Shown: piece by piece, positions 11,823 through 23,023 of the stretch
Numbering within the stretch: the stretch's first letter is position 1
How the letters are laid out: each line of letters begins with the position of its first letter
Made by a program: the position numbers and the translations under genes
Assembly: GCA_025403435.1 (NCBI GenBank)
Contig: CM046341.1
Coordinates: 23,472,908-23,536,907 of the forward strand
Length of the DNA stretch: 64,000 bases
From: Artocarpus heterophyllus
Taxonomy: Eukaryota; Streptophyta; Magnoliopsida; Rosales; Moraceae
Direction of reading: 5' to 3'
The notes under the pieces: generated by a model
The model's database searches: none
What the model was told of the DNA's origin: nothing
Seen by the model: the letters and a program-made list of their open reading frames with translations, nothing else

Positions 11823-12056
11823 AAGAATTTGATCATTTGACCAGTTAGCTTTAGTGATATCTCTTCTGGTTGTCTGGGAGAAATTAGGATTTGAATTTGG
11901 CAATATTTGTAAAATATTACTTTTTATGTGATAGAAACGGAAGTTTTCATTCCTATGGTTTGTACGAACTCTGTAGCAATAAATCGTTGCAAGTAATACC
12001 AGTTTGTTTTTCCCCACATGAAACAACAATTCAAATTTTTCTAAGAGTGAATGTCT

Positions 12057-12850
12057 TTAATCTCTACTTCTACCTTTAGCAAATTCTCCGTTTGCCTCTT
12101 CCTTGGCACCCAAGAAACTATCCAAAATTGTAATTTCCTTCTCAAGATCAGCGTCCATCAATATGTCATAACTAGCAAAGATGTTAAAATCATAAGCTTC
12201 ACTTCCATTTCAGACAACCCTCCTTGTCATGCTGGATGCATCTGAAGAGAGAAACAGATCCCGATTTTGTTGTAATTCCAGGGTAATCTGTCCCAAAAAA
12301 ATCATATAAATTTGGATGATTTTCCAATATTTTTAACTTGAATCTTTACATTAAATCGAAGCGTACGCTTCCTTCCTATTTGAGGCACAAGGGATTATAC
12401 TTTTCTTTGAGCCTGGATCCAAAACAAAAGTATAGACATGATTTATGTAACAGGAATGCTTTCCTTTTCCCTTTTACAATTTTTGTGTTGACAAGAGATT
12501 ATAATCTAAGACGCAGATTCTGGCCTCAACCCTACCAAGATCAAAGGAAAGACACAAATAAATCACAAGTTTTAATATATATCTTGGGAATGCATTTTAT
12601 GCATTTTCAAGTTCCACAATACTTTCAAGAATTTGAATCTATTTGTCCTTTATAATCTGCAAAATCAGAAATTTAGCGGCATTAGACAAGAGGTGAATCA
12701 CATATCAAATCACACAATGATGAGTTCACCATTATCTCTTTCGATCTAAGTATGCTTAAATCTGCATCTCTCATAGTTATGATTATTCTATTTTCTGAAT
12801 TAACATGACTTTGATGCCTTAAGTTCCGAGTGCTCTGCAAGAATCAACAG
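12057..12850 (-). pseudogene. TIR-NB-ARC pseudogene A (3' exons and NB-ARC relic)
   Basis: On the minus strand an RNBS-B relic is readable at about 12,730-12,800 (RIIITMRDADLSIL). Next comes the short exon starting KDK (near 12,640), a helical exon with two stops (about 12,409-12,352), and a terminal exon with NGSEAYDFN and ASYDILMDADLEKEI, ending at the stop at 12,057-12,059. The same exons occur intact in copy B. A premature stop precedes NGSEAY. The TIR and P-loop parts are absent. This is a non-functional remnant of a plant intracellular immune receptor-like gene. Confidence 0.7.
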
Positions 12851-13067
12851 TCTTTGGATGGTTGTAATTTCGCTTCATGATTTTGATTTTTGTCGCATAC
12901 TTCCCTGCTGCATCAGTAGTACCCTATAATTTTTAGCCTAGTTAAGTATTTCATTAACTAGTCCACTGTCTATGGTACATTATCAATGCAAAAATATGTT
13001 GACATTATTTAGTCTATAGAAGACATTGGTAATAAGGTGCCATGGGAAGAAAAAGACACATTAGAGC

Positions 13068-13260
13068 TATGTTTGGTACAAGGAAAAAAGTATATGGAAG
13101 GATAGGGGTGGAAGGACTAGTTGATGGATTTTAAGACGAATGGTTGTCTTGTAGGAGAGATTAGAAAGTGGATTGCATGAGGGATTAAGAATTCTCCACA
13201 GAATTTGATTTTTTGGTCCTCCTAAAGTTGAAAGGATTGCAGAAAACGATCCATACCAAA
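13068..13260. mobile_element. MITE family 2, about 190 bp
   Basis: The ends ATGTTTGGTACAAGG and GATCCATACCAAACAT are inverted repeats sharing ATGTTTGGTA. The insert is present only in the second unit of the tandem duplication, so it arrived after the duplication. There is no coding capacity. The superfamily is not clear. Confidence 0.55.
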
Positions 13261-13725
13261 CATAATAAGAGAAAGGTCCACTTATTATTTCCTTTCCCTC
13301 TTACAAAACAAGACCTAAGATCCATGCCTGCTAGAAAAAATTACATTTTTGGCTCAAGGGATTTTAAAAAATTTGATGATGCAACCAGTAATCTTTGAAT
13401 GCTATTTGTTCTACTCGTGAAGGATATTGGCACATAAATTAGGCAATATTTATATAAGCTTTAATGTCAGCCCAAGAAAGTTTTCATTGTTATGGTTTCA
13501 AAGAACTCTATAATAATAAACTGTTTCAAGTCATACTAGTTTGTTTGTCTTTTTTTTCTTTGTTCTAATAAAAGCAGCAATACAAAAAATTACTATTTGA
13601 AACGGTTCTTATGAGCAGATTAGAGATTATTCAAGTTGACAAAGTATTCTCTGTGTAACCGAGGGAATGTGTTATCGGTAGTCTCTTAGACATCGTGACA
13701 ACAAACCGGAACAAAAACTTAATAC

Positions 13726-14850
13726 TTAATTTAAACTGTCCTTGGAGTACAATGACTGTCTTAATCTCCTGCCTTTAGAAAATCCTGTGTTTTTACCTTC
13801 CTCATCATCCGAGAAACTGTCAAAAAGTGTAATTTCCTTCTCGAGTTCAGCATCTATCAATGTGTCATAACTCGCAAAGTCATTACAGTTATAAGCTTCA
13901 CTTCCATTCAAGACTCTACTCCAACTCATGCTAAGTGCATCTGAAGAGGACCAAATCCCAGTTCTGTTGAAATTCGGCGATAAGTTCACCATATAACAAT
14001 TAGAAGTTTTGACTAGATTTTTTGCTTAGATCTTTAAAATAGGACAAGCGTACCTGAATTACATTCTTTCTTTGTTCCATCTCTAGCTCAGCCACAAAGG
14101 ATCTCACTTTTCTCCGAGCCTAAATCCAAAACTAACAAGTATAAGCATAGACATTATGCAACAGAAATGTTCTCTTTTTTTCCTTGTACATTTTTTGGTT
14201 GACAAGGTTATAATTTAAGTTGCACTTCTGGCTTTCCACACTGCTAAGATTAAAGGAAAGACATATGAATGAATCGTAAAAGTTTTAGTATATACCTGGG
14301 CATGCATCTTCGGCACAAACTCTTCGATGAGCCTTAATTATTTCGAGATTTTGTTTATATTTGTCCTTTATAATCTGTAAAATCAGAGATTTGCTGACAT
14401 AAGATAAGATGATAATCACATAACAAATAAGACAAGGATAAGATCACCTGTATCCATTGTGGTCCATATACATTATCTGATTCAAGTATGCTTAATAGAT
14501 TTACATCTCTCGTTGTTATGATAAATCTACTTCCGGGACCAAACCAATCACGCCTTCTGGCTAGAGCAGTTAGCGTGTCCAACTCATCAACATTGTCCAG
14601 GACAATAAGTGCTCGTTTGCTCTGTAGTCTTCGTTTTGATCATAGTCATTCCCATACTAATATCTTCTATTAGTAAATCATCATCTTCCAATAAGATGTC
14701 AAGAAGTAACTGTTTTTGCAACTTGACAAGTCCATTAGGTCGTTTTGAAACCGTGTTCACATTTGCTAAGAAGCTGCTACTATCAAATCTGTGAAAATTT
14801 TGATTGCATACACCAAGGGAAAGTTTTCTTGAATTTTTTTGTACAGCAGT
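13726..14850 (-). pseudogene. TIR-NB-ARC pseudogene B (NB-ARC half and tail exons)
   Basis: The minus strand shows RNBS-A-like FDSSSFLANV and LVKLQKQLLLDILL near 14,790-14,690. Kinase-2 follows as [12 protein letters not shown] (about 14,610), then [16 protein letters not shown] (about 14,530), ending VYGPQWIQ at a GT donor after 14,448. Tail exons follow: 14,365-14,296 ([15 protein letters not shown]), 14,119-14,054 (KVRSFVAELEMEQ) and a last exon to the stop at 13,726, with YDTLIDAELEKEI and DSFSDDEEG. A one-base shift sits before LQSKRALIV. The P-loop is unrecognisable and no TIR exon is found upstream. NB-ARC stops before GLPL and no LRR follows. Function is inferred from family: ATP-driven immune switch, here dead. 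Confidence 0.8.
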
Positions 14851-14991
14851 TAGATTTCCGTCCAGTTACATTCTGTTAATTCTCTCTCTCTTTTTCTTTT
14901 AAGTGTGTCATGTTTAAATGCTTAAAAAAAATCACCAGTACCATTTATTACTTTTTTAAGTCTTTCAAGTTATTGTATTTGCAGGTAATTA

Positions 14992-16842
14992 TGTTTATAT
15001 ATGATGTCTTTATTAGCTTTAGAGGTGAGGATGCCCGCAACAATTTTAGCAGCTATCTTTATGTTAGTTTCGATAATAGGAAAATCAAAACCTTTATAGA
15101 TGATAAAAAAACCTTGAGAAAGGGAAAGAAATTTCAAGTTCAGTTCAAAATGCAATTGGACAATCAAACATCTCACTGATAATCTTTTCAAAAGAATATG
15201 CTTCTCCCACTTGGTGTCTGGATGAACTCGTTCATATACTCCATTGCAAGGAAACTAATAGACAGATTGTTATGCCCATTTTTTACAATAAAGATCCATC
15301 ACAAGTTCGAAAACAGACAGGAAGATATGGAGATGCATTTGTCAATCACAAAACCAGATTTAAGAGGCACAGAGTGCAGGCATGGAAGGCTGTTCTAACT
15401 GTAGCAGCTGGTCTATGTGGATGGCATTTAGACAACCGGTAATTCCATATTATAGACCTTATGTAATTGATGGATTAGTAATGTTCTGATATGATTGGAC
15501 TCATAATTGATCCAAGAAGATTTTTTTTTTTTTTTTTTGTGGCTAAGATAATCCAGGAAGATTAAACATCCCTATATAGTATGCTCCGGTTTGCTTTATT
15601 TATTTATTTATATATATGTTTTTAAAGTCGGCCATTACCAAAATGTAACTTGTGTGTCACAAAACTGTTTTTTGGTGATTGTTATAACACTTGACAGTGC
15701 CTTATTCATGATTCTGCCAAAATTTATGACATGACTCGCATGCATTAAAATTTTGTGATGATGACATCTTCCTGTAGGTCGGAGGCCAAGTTCGTTCAGG
15801 ATATTTTGGCGAAAAGAATTCCGTCAAATCTGAATATTTCCACCCCTTCATTTATCTCTGTCATGAATATCTAAGTCTCTTCTTACAATTAGGAGCTGAT
15901 GATGTTCTGGTAGTGGGGATTGCTGAGGAAAGCAAAATGGGAAAGACTGTGATGGCCAAAGTTATTTTTGATGGAATTTTTCAGGCTTTTGATGGCTGCA
16001 GCATTATAATTGGTGTTGGACAGAAATCAGAAAAAACAAAAGGCCCTGTTCAATTACAAAAGCAACTTCTGTTTGATCTACCAGGAGAGGGTGTGACAAC
16101 TGGTATGGCTGCGATAAAGAAAAGACTATGTCGAAAAAGGTTCTAATAATTGTCGATGACGTGGATGAACTATACCAATTGATTGCTCTAGCTGGAAGCA
16201 GTCGTTGGTTTGGTTCAGGAAGCAAAATCATCATAAAAACTAAGATATTGCCTTTGCTCCGTGATTTTGGCATGGATAAGACATTTAAGGCTCAAGGCTC
16301 TGCCACTTGATATCCAAGTAATTATTGGCCTCTTTTCAATAGTTTTTGTTGTTGTTATCATTATTGATTTCTAGCTAGAAGTTGGATCGACTAACTCTTC
16401 TTTTATAGGAAATCTGGGAGCCATACCAACAAAGTTGTTGCAAAATTGCCGAGCTAAAGGAGTATATACAAAGCTACACTTACATGGTAAGCAGTGGATT
16501 GTTTGAGACTTAACTGACCCTATTCTGAATTACCATCTATGTTCTTAATTTAGACAAATGAGAAAGTGAAGTACCTCGAACGATGTTTGATCAGAGAACG
16601 CAGAAAGGGTGAAATTCAGGTGTTGTTTCTCGTGAATTGAGGCATTCCAATGAGTAATTTTACATTCTGCAACTATGTTTGTGCATTTACTATCTATATA
16701 TGGTTGCGTGTTGCAGGCACAGATGATACGTGAGCTGAAACATGCCTTTAGTTCTTATGCAACGCCAGAAGAAGTTGGATGCAGCTCAAGCGTATGTGAA
16801 GTTGAAGTGGTGAATTCCATGCTGGGGAAACTTAGGCTTTAA
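14992..16842 (+). pseudogene. TIR-NB-ARC gene C (TN type), broken by small indels
   Basis: Five exons can be traced. TIR exon 14,992-15,438: YDVFISFRGEDARNNF, then LIIFSKEYASPTWCLDEL and VMPIFYNKDPSQVRKQTG. NB-ARC exon 15,779-16,317: P-loop GIAEESKMGKTVMAK, LVQLQ-like PVQLQKQLLFDL, kinase-2 VLIIVDDVDEL, RNBS-B GSKIIIKTKI. Tail exons: about 16,411-16,481 (WEPYQQSCCKIAELKEY), 16,554-16,618 (KVKYLERCLIRERRKGEIQ) and 16,717-16,842 (AQMIRELKHAF to a stop at 16,840). Introns have GT-AG ends. Single-base shifts at about 15,130, 15,862, 16,135 and 16,298 break the frame; the first and third lie in or beside A runs and could be sequence errors. TIR domains of this class cleave NAD; with half an NB-ARC and no LRR this would be a TN-type protein. 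Confidence 0.8.
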
Positions 16843-18381
16843 GTAATTGATTTGATTTGTAGGTTTGTAGAGTTTAGTATCCGTCTCTGTAACTTTGAAC
16901 AAAAAAACAACTTCTGATAACATCGTAGTTGTCAGATTTGATAAATAATAGTCGGGGAAGAAGAGCAAGCACATGACACAACTTTATATTATTCCATTGG
17001 ATGAGTCCCTTATACTTGAAATCGGGCGAGGAGGAGGCTTTTTGATGAATTCCTCCACCAAGAAAAAAAAAAATTCCAAAAGGCATCATCCATACATATC
17101 GATTTGGGTTTTTCTACACTGTATTTTGACTTTCCTCTTCATTGATCCAGAATTACTAGAAAATCTTAAGACTGCTTCACAATGGGATTTTGCACCTGGC
17201 AAATTTTTCACACTATCCGTGAAGCACCCGGTACTTGATCGGCTGAAACCAACTTACTCTTGCGTGCTTGTGTTGATCATATACTGTCATGTTAGATTTG
17301 ACATTGTTGGCAAATGTCATGGCAATTCTTTATTATCTTTAACTACTAAAGACCTAGAAAAGCGAGCGAAAAATTATTTATTGCTTTGTTTAGCAACATT
17401 GTTCCAACTTATTAGTTCTAATTGCTACAATGTAAAGCTTTCACATACAACGGTGCAAAGCAATGAATTTCTATAATGTAAAGTTTTAATATGCTATAGT
17501 GTTTAAGTTTCATCTTGCTTCCCAAACACTTTATAGAATTCTTCTGTTTTTCAACGATAGAGATCATCATTATCATCATCATTATTATTATAAGCTTTAA
17601 TCTATGTCGAGGGCTTATCCAAGAATTCCAGTAAACTATTAACACTTTCAAATACCTTTAATACCTTGGTCTTTATCCTGGCTTGCATTCATCTTCTGGC
17701 GATCAGGCATATGAATAAGCGCATTATCAGAATTAGATCATAATAATTGATTTGTATCGCCTGCAAACTGCTAAAAAATCGACAAATTCTAAGCACCATA
17801 TAAGTGAGCAATGGTGCTATCGAATTGCTATGGTTGGTTGACCACATTTTTTAGCTTGCTAATGCGTCCATTTATTCTGTTTTCACATCAACCGAGTCCC
17901 AACAATGATGATGATAAAATCATATTGGGCAATTTGAAGTTTATTTCTTTTCCATAGATAAAACTAGAATTGCTAACTGAAGTGTTTCTTCAGTTGTATG
18001 AGCAAGGCCATAGACTAGTACGAGCTAAAACTTTAAACAAATATCAGCTAAATCCACAGATACAATGGGCCCTGCAGAGATGGTTTCAGCATTGAGAACC
18101 ACCTTATCTCTCTTGGCAGAGCCAGCTCCATGCGGAGCCGAATAGAATTGCTCTCTATAATACGGTAAGGTTCTAGTTTGTTTCACCCAAAAACTTTATA
18201 ACAAAGAAGTATGTACACAAAGCTGTACAAGAGAAATTCTGGTACAAAATAGGCCAAAAAGAACCCAGTTTGTTGCTGTAGCTATGCTTTGGTAGTACAA
18301 CCAAGGCCATAATCTGCAGCCCGATCTCTACTTTTGCCTCCAGCAGATCTTCGGTTACATTTTCGATGCACACTAACTATC
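16843..18381. other. Intergenic region between TIR-NBS pseudogenes C and E
   Basis: A MITE-1 copy lies at about 17,388-17,535 (GTTTAGCAACATTG to CCCAAACAC, with a TGTAAAGCTTTCACATA core). An ATC/ATT microsatellite lies at 17,565-17,595. A 46-codon open, coding-like segment is readable on the minus strand at about 18,033-18,172 (see findings). Nothing else is supported. Confidence 0.6.
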
Positions 18382-18560
18382 CTAATTTTCAGTTTTCTTC
18401 TCAAGCTCAGCATCCAAAATGGTCTCATAACCGGTACCAACATTACAGTCGTGATCTGCAGTTTCATTCGGGAATATGTCCCTTGTTTTACTAAGTGCAA
18501 CTGAACGAGGAACCTGACCTTGTTCCCTTTCTAACTCTGCAATCACTTGTGCCTTAGATG
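18382..18560 (-). pseudogene. Terminal exon of TIR-NB-ARC pseudogene E
   Basis: After a CG-AG acceptor at about 18,561, the exon reads KAQVIAELEREQGQVP and later YETILDAELEKKTEN, with the stop at 18,382. The second motif aligns with YDTLIDAELEKEI of copy B and YDILMDADLEKEI of copy A. The segment is charged and helix-prone. It could instead belong to a separate lost copy whose other exons were removed. Confidence 0.6.
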
Positions 18561-19689
18561 CTCGAATAAAATACGAAACACAGTGGAAGAAATGGGTCGT
18601 TAACAAACAAAAATTTTCTTAAAACTTTGCTTATTGAGAATAGTTATATAATTTTAATTAACAATAGAAAGCTTTAGAAATTTTAGTAACTTTTTTGAAG
18701 ACTATCAGGGTATCATAGCTTTACTCTTTGATATCACGATCTTCCAAGCTAGGCCTCCACACCAATAGAAAGACGAGTGGGCGTCAAACTGCAAGAATGA
18801 ATTTTTCTCACACTTTTTAGATTATGCTATGTACTCAAAACATGAGATAGTAGACTTTTTCTTTTTTTTAAAGAAAAACTCTCAGTTTTTCTCTCTGTAA
18901 AAGTTACGTGAATGCTAATTTTTTTTCGAGATAACTTTTATCTCTAGCTTTTTATAAATGAGCAATTAATTATATTTTTAATTAATTTTAAATTTAAAAT
19001 AACCACTATATCATATATATGGGAAGAGATATATTCTACATGATCTTATCACTTTCCTTTTCCTTTTTTTTTAATTAATTGAATCACGTTTGTGATTCTT
19101 TTATATGCATATATATATATATAAATATATATAAGTTTATGTATTTAAAATGTAAACGGAAAGAAAAGTTTACGTAATATATATATATATATATATATTA
19201 ATATATAATAAAATCTAATATATATATATATATTATAAGATCTAAAATTAAATCTTATTTATTTAAGAATAGATTTAAAATATAATCAATTAATTAATTA
19301 ATTAATACTCAGTTAAATGTGACAATATTTATCACATTATATTATGTGTCACAGAAAACATTTTTCTATATCACATTAATATCTCAAGTGTGAAATAATT
19401 AATTGAGAATTCAATAATTCTAAATTAAATATGTATAATTCATTCTATACATTAAATCCAATATAGTGTTTTAGAGGTAGTATTTGAGACCTATGGACCT
19501 ATAACCAAAGCTCTAATAAATTTGACAATTAATTAAACTCTTTAATTAATGTACCAAATTTATTAGTTTCAGTGTTACTCCACTAAAAACCTGAAATTGA
19601 ACTCTTGAGATTATAATGAAAATTACTCAAAAAAAATTAGCAAGTAGTCCATTGATATAATCATTACATACAAGCCAGTCCTCTATAAA

Positions 19690-20466
19690 TGGTTCATAAT
19701 AAGATATAGGTTCAATTTTCGTTCACCTCTTTTATTATATATTTATCTTTGAGTTCCAATAATTCTATAATAAACAGTTAATTTATAATCTTATTATGAA
19801 CAAGCGCTCTACTATTCAAACATCGAATTATCACTTAAGAGAACTATTTTTCTAACTTATATAAGGAAGAAATGGATTCCATATCTGCATAGTATTATTC
19901 CCAGTCATTTATTACATTATGTTTCTAAGATACTAAGTTATTATATGTGCTTAGACAAATCTTACAAAGCAAATCAAAAAACATAATGTCATAAACAGAA
20001 GTGTAATAAATACTTAGGATTAAGTATTTAAAATTTATGATCATCATAGTGATAAATTTAAATACTCAATTTGTAACAGATGATTATTAGAAATTTATAA
20101 TTTATCTGGTCCAGACCTATATAATCTCATTTATAAAGTACCTCTAATCCAATGTCTCTACATTAATAGTTCGGATAATGACTATTTCATTCTAAATGAG
20201 ATTGGACCGTACTTGTAATATTTAATTAAAGATCCCAAACTTTAATTAATTATTACGGACTATTTAGATTATTATCTATAAATTTTATCCCTAAGCATAT
20301 AACACTTATATGCTAAATTTATAGTCACATAACTAATCATGGAATTTTCTTGATGTTTATAAATGTATTCATAACACATAAGCAACCAAAATAATTATAA
20401 ATGTCACTTTATTTATTTATTATCAATATGTACAATGTCACAGCTTTTAGGGCACCAAACCCAACA
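19690..20466 (-). mobile_element. 3' LTR of copia element T (left boundary unresolved)
   Basis: On the minus strand a polypurine tract (GGCAAGTGGGAGAT, 20,467-20,480) is followed by TGTTGGGTTTGGTGCCC, the LTR start. About 425 bp match the right LTR (25,708-26,149), and sequence further left to about 19,690 still matches the T-like LTR at 63,215-64,000. The far end probably lies between 18.7 and 19.5 kb, where AT microsatellites occur (19,108-19,240), but no clean TG terminus or TSD was found. Confidence 0.75.
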
Positions 20467-20483
20467 ATCTCCCACTTGCCATA

Positions 20484-21173
20484 AAGCAAGTGAGACATGT
20501 CTCTAAGACCTAGGCCTTCTAAGTGTGCCTCGAAGCTCTTTATAGATAACGTCTTGGTGAAAGGGTTAGCAAGGTTGTTTTCTGACGCTATCTTCATAAC
20601 TTCCACATCGCCTCGATGTACTATTTCTCTGATCAAATGATATTTTCTCTCTATATGTGTTCCTTTTTTGTGGCTTTTAGGTTCTCTTGAATTTGTCACT
20701 GTACCACTGTTGTCACAATACAATTTGAGTGGTTTATCCATGCCTGGAACGACTTCCAGATCACTTAAGTACTTACGGAGCCAAATAGCTTCATTACCTG
20801 CTTCACAAGCAGCCACATATTCAGCTTTTACAGTCAAATCAGCAATACATGATTGTTTAGTACTTCTCCAAACTATGGCTCCACCACCAAAAGTAAACAT
20901 TGATCTAGACGTAGATTTACTTGTGTCTTTGTCTGATTGAAAATCAGAATCAGTGTATCCAATGGAAATCAAATTCTTACCAGAATATACCAGCATATAG
21001 TTTCTCGTTCTCCTAAGATACTTGAGAATATGTTTAGCTGCTACCCAATGATCTAATCCTGGGTTGGATTGATGCCGACTGACTATACCCACCACATAGC
21101 AAATGTCAGGTCTTGTACACAACATGGCATACATTAGACTTCCCACTACAAATGCATAGGGTACCTGTCTCAT
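20484..21173 (-). pseudogene. Element T RNase H and RT connection
   Basis: The minus-strand frame starts PYAFVVGSLMYAMLCTRPD (end of RT), continues HWVAAKHILKYLRRT and GYTDSDFQSDKDTSKS, and has RNase H landmarks: SCIADLTVKAEYVAA, LYCDNSGTV and KSHKKGTHIERKYHLIRE. The usual TS at the KQSCIA-S-S site reads DL. It ends in the 3' end region NPFTKTLSIKSFEAHLEGLGLR. RNase H removes RNA from RNA:DNA hybrids during reverse transcription. Confidence 0.85.
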
Positions 21174-21199
21174 GTTTTCTTCCTCTTGAGGTGTTTTAA

Positions 21200-22126
21200 G
21201 ACACTGCTCTTTTGAAAGATAAACTCCATGACGTGTAGGTAAATTACCTTTCTTGGAGTTTTACATTGAAAATCTGATAAGCACCTTATCGATATACGAT
21301 TCATGAGACAGTGCCAACAGTTTGTTCTTACAATCTCTTATGAGTTGGATTCCAATAACATAACTTGCCTCTCCTTAATCTTTCATTTGGAATTGATTGG
21401 CGAGCCATTTCTTTACGTTAGATAATATCCCTACGTCATTCCCAATGAGTAGGATATCATCTACATAAAGAACTAAGAAGACCACATTTTTATCTTTGAT
21501 GTACTTGTATACACAAGGTTCATCAATATTTTGATCGAAACCATAAGACTTGTTCGCTTCATCAAATCTTAGGTTCTAAGATCTCGAAGCTTGCTCGAGT
21601 CCATAATGGACCTTTGCAACTTGCAAACCTTTTGCTCTTGACCTTTGACTACAAACCCTTCTAGTTGCATCATATAGATGCTTTCCTCAAGATAGCCTTT
21701 CAAAAATGCAGTCTTGACATCCGTTTGCCATATCTCATAATCAAGACATGTAGCAATGGATAAAAGAATATGAATGGACTTAAGCATAGCTACAGGCGAG
21801 AAAGTTTCTTCATAGTCAACTCCCTCCTTTTGGGTATAACCCTTTGCCACAAGCCTAGCTTTAAAAGTCTCAACTTTCCCATCCACTCCTCTTTTCTTCT
21901 TGAAGATCCATTTGCACCCTATGGGTTTTATTCCTTTAGGTAGGTCTATAAGTTCCCAGACTGAATTGGAATACATGGACTCCATTTCAAGGTTCATAGC
22001 CTCTAGCCATTTCCCCTTCTTAGAATCTTCCATTGCATCATGATACGTCAATGGATCATCCTCACCATTATCAGAGATAGCAACATGTGCTTCTCCAATT
22101 TTCCTGTAGCAAGCAGGTGGTCTCAC
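21200..22126 (-). pseudogene. Element T reverse transcriptase
   Basis: The first block (22,126-21,569) has WLEAMNLEMESMYSNSVW, KWIFKKKRGVDGKVETFKAR, LVAKGYTQKEGVDYEETFSP and WQTDVKTAFLKGYLEE, classic copia RT motifs. The frame shifts at about 21,575. The catalytic YVDD box is intact at 21,457-21,468 (minus). Further shifts and a stop near 21,376 prevent full-length RT. Confidence 0.85.
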
Positions 22127-22209
22127 AACCCTCCCACTACGTCGAGGTGGTATGACATTCTAATCAGGAGACGTGGTCTCCTCATTTTGTCCTTCGACAA
22201 CGGTTGTCA

Positions 22210-22920
22210 GTTGCGGTATGATCTAATCAGAAAGTAACTCTTCAACCCCCATATACAAATATGTCGCATACTAGGTTTGCGACTATTCCATAACTCTAAA
22301 GGTGTTTTTGGAATAGACTTAAATGGAACTATGTTTAGAAGATATAATGCAGTTTGTAGTGCATATCCCCAAAATAAAGTAGGTAATGATGAGTAGCTGA
22401 GCATGGATCTCACTATATCAAGCAACGTTCGATTTCTTCTCTCTACAACACCATTTTATTGTGGTGTTCCAAGTGCGGTGAGTTGTGATAGAATACCATA
22501 TTCTATCATATAGTCCTTGAATTCAATATCAAGGTATTCCCCTCCTCGATCAGATCAAAGAGTCTTCACTGTCTTTCCTAATTACTTTTAAGCTTCTGCT
22601 TGGAATTCTTTAAACTTTCCAAAAGTTTTAGATTTCCTTTGCATTAGGTAAATGTTTCCATACCTCAAATAATCATCGATAAATGTGACGAAATATTCGT
22701 AACCACCACATGCTTGTACATTCAATGGACCGCAGACGTCCGAATGTATTAGCTCAAGTGGTTCCTTGGCCCTTTTGCATTTTGCAGAGAAAGGCCTCTT
22801 AGTCATTTTACCTTCAAGACAAAATTCACAAACTGGTAGAGAACTAACTTTTAGTTCTCTTAAAGGACCATCCATTACTAGTATGTTAATTCTGTCAAGG
22901 TTAACATGACCTAATCAAGG
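22210..22920 (-). pseudogene. Element T integrase
   Basis: The block 22,875-22,588 has VCEFCLEGKMTKRPF (zinc-binding cysteines), LIHSDVCGPLNVQACGGYEYFVTFIDDYLRYG with the first catalytic aspartates. After a stop region the block 22,425-22,207 has [22 protein letters not shown] and [14 protein letters not shown]. At 22,440-22,460 the QNGVVERRN region is readable but contains a stop. Confidence 0.8.
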
Positions 22921-23023
22921 TGCCATTGGTACGTTTCATTATCAGAAGAAACCTTTTGCTTCTTGGGTTTTGGTTGTTCAACTTTGAACATTTCGGTATT
23001 GGGCAGTGATTTTTTGTTAGGCC

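Larger units (their letters stand above)
11235..14450. repeat. Tandem segmental duplication of a TIR-NBS gene 3' half
   Basis: Two diverged copies lie head to tail: about 11,235-12,850 and 12,958-14,450. Matching landmarks are the sequence around GGTACATTATC (11,260 vs 12,976), the 3' untranslated part with GTTTTCATTCCTATGG (11,943 vs 13,482), the terminal exon (12,057-12,245 vs 13,726-13,964), exon 4 (about 12,352-12,409 vs 14,054-14,119) and exon 3 (about 12,573-12,640 vs 14,296-14,365). The offset is roughly 1.5-1.7 kb, varying with indels and MITE insertions. The first copy is far more decayed. Confidence 0.75.

Noticed and set aside
12338..12655. 105-codon plus-strand open frame
   Set aside because: Antisense to tail exons of pseudogene A, which are recognisable on the minus strand by homology to copy B.
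16973..17476. 167-codon open frame on the plus strand
   Set aside because: No domain found, crosses into a MITE-1 copy, and sits in intergenic DNA between NBS pseudogenes.
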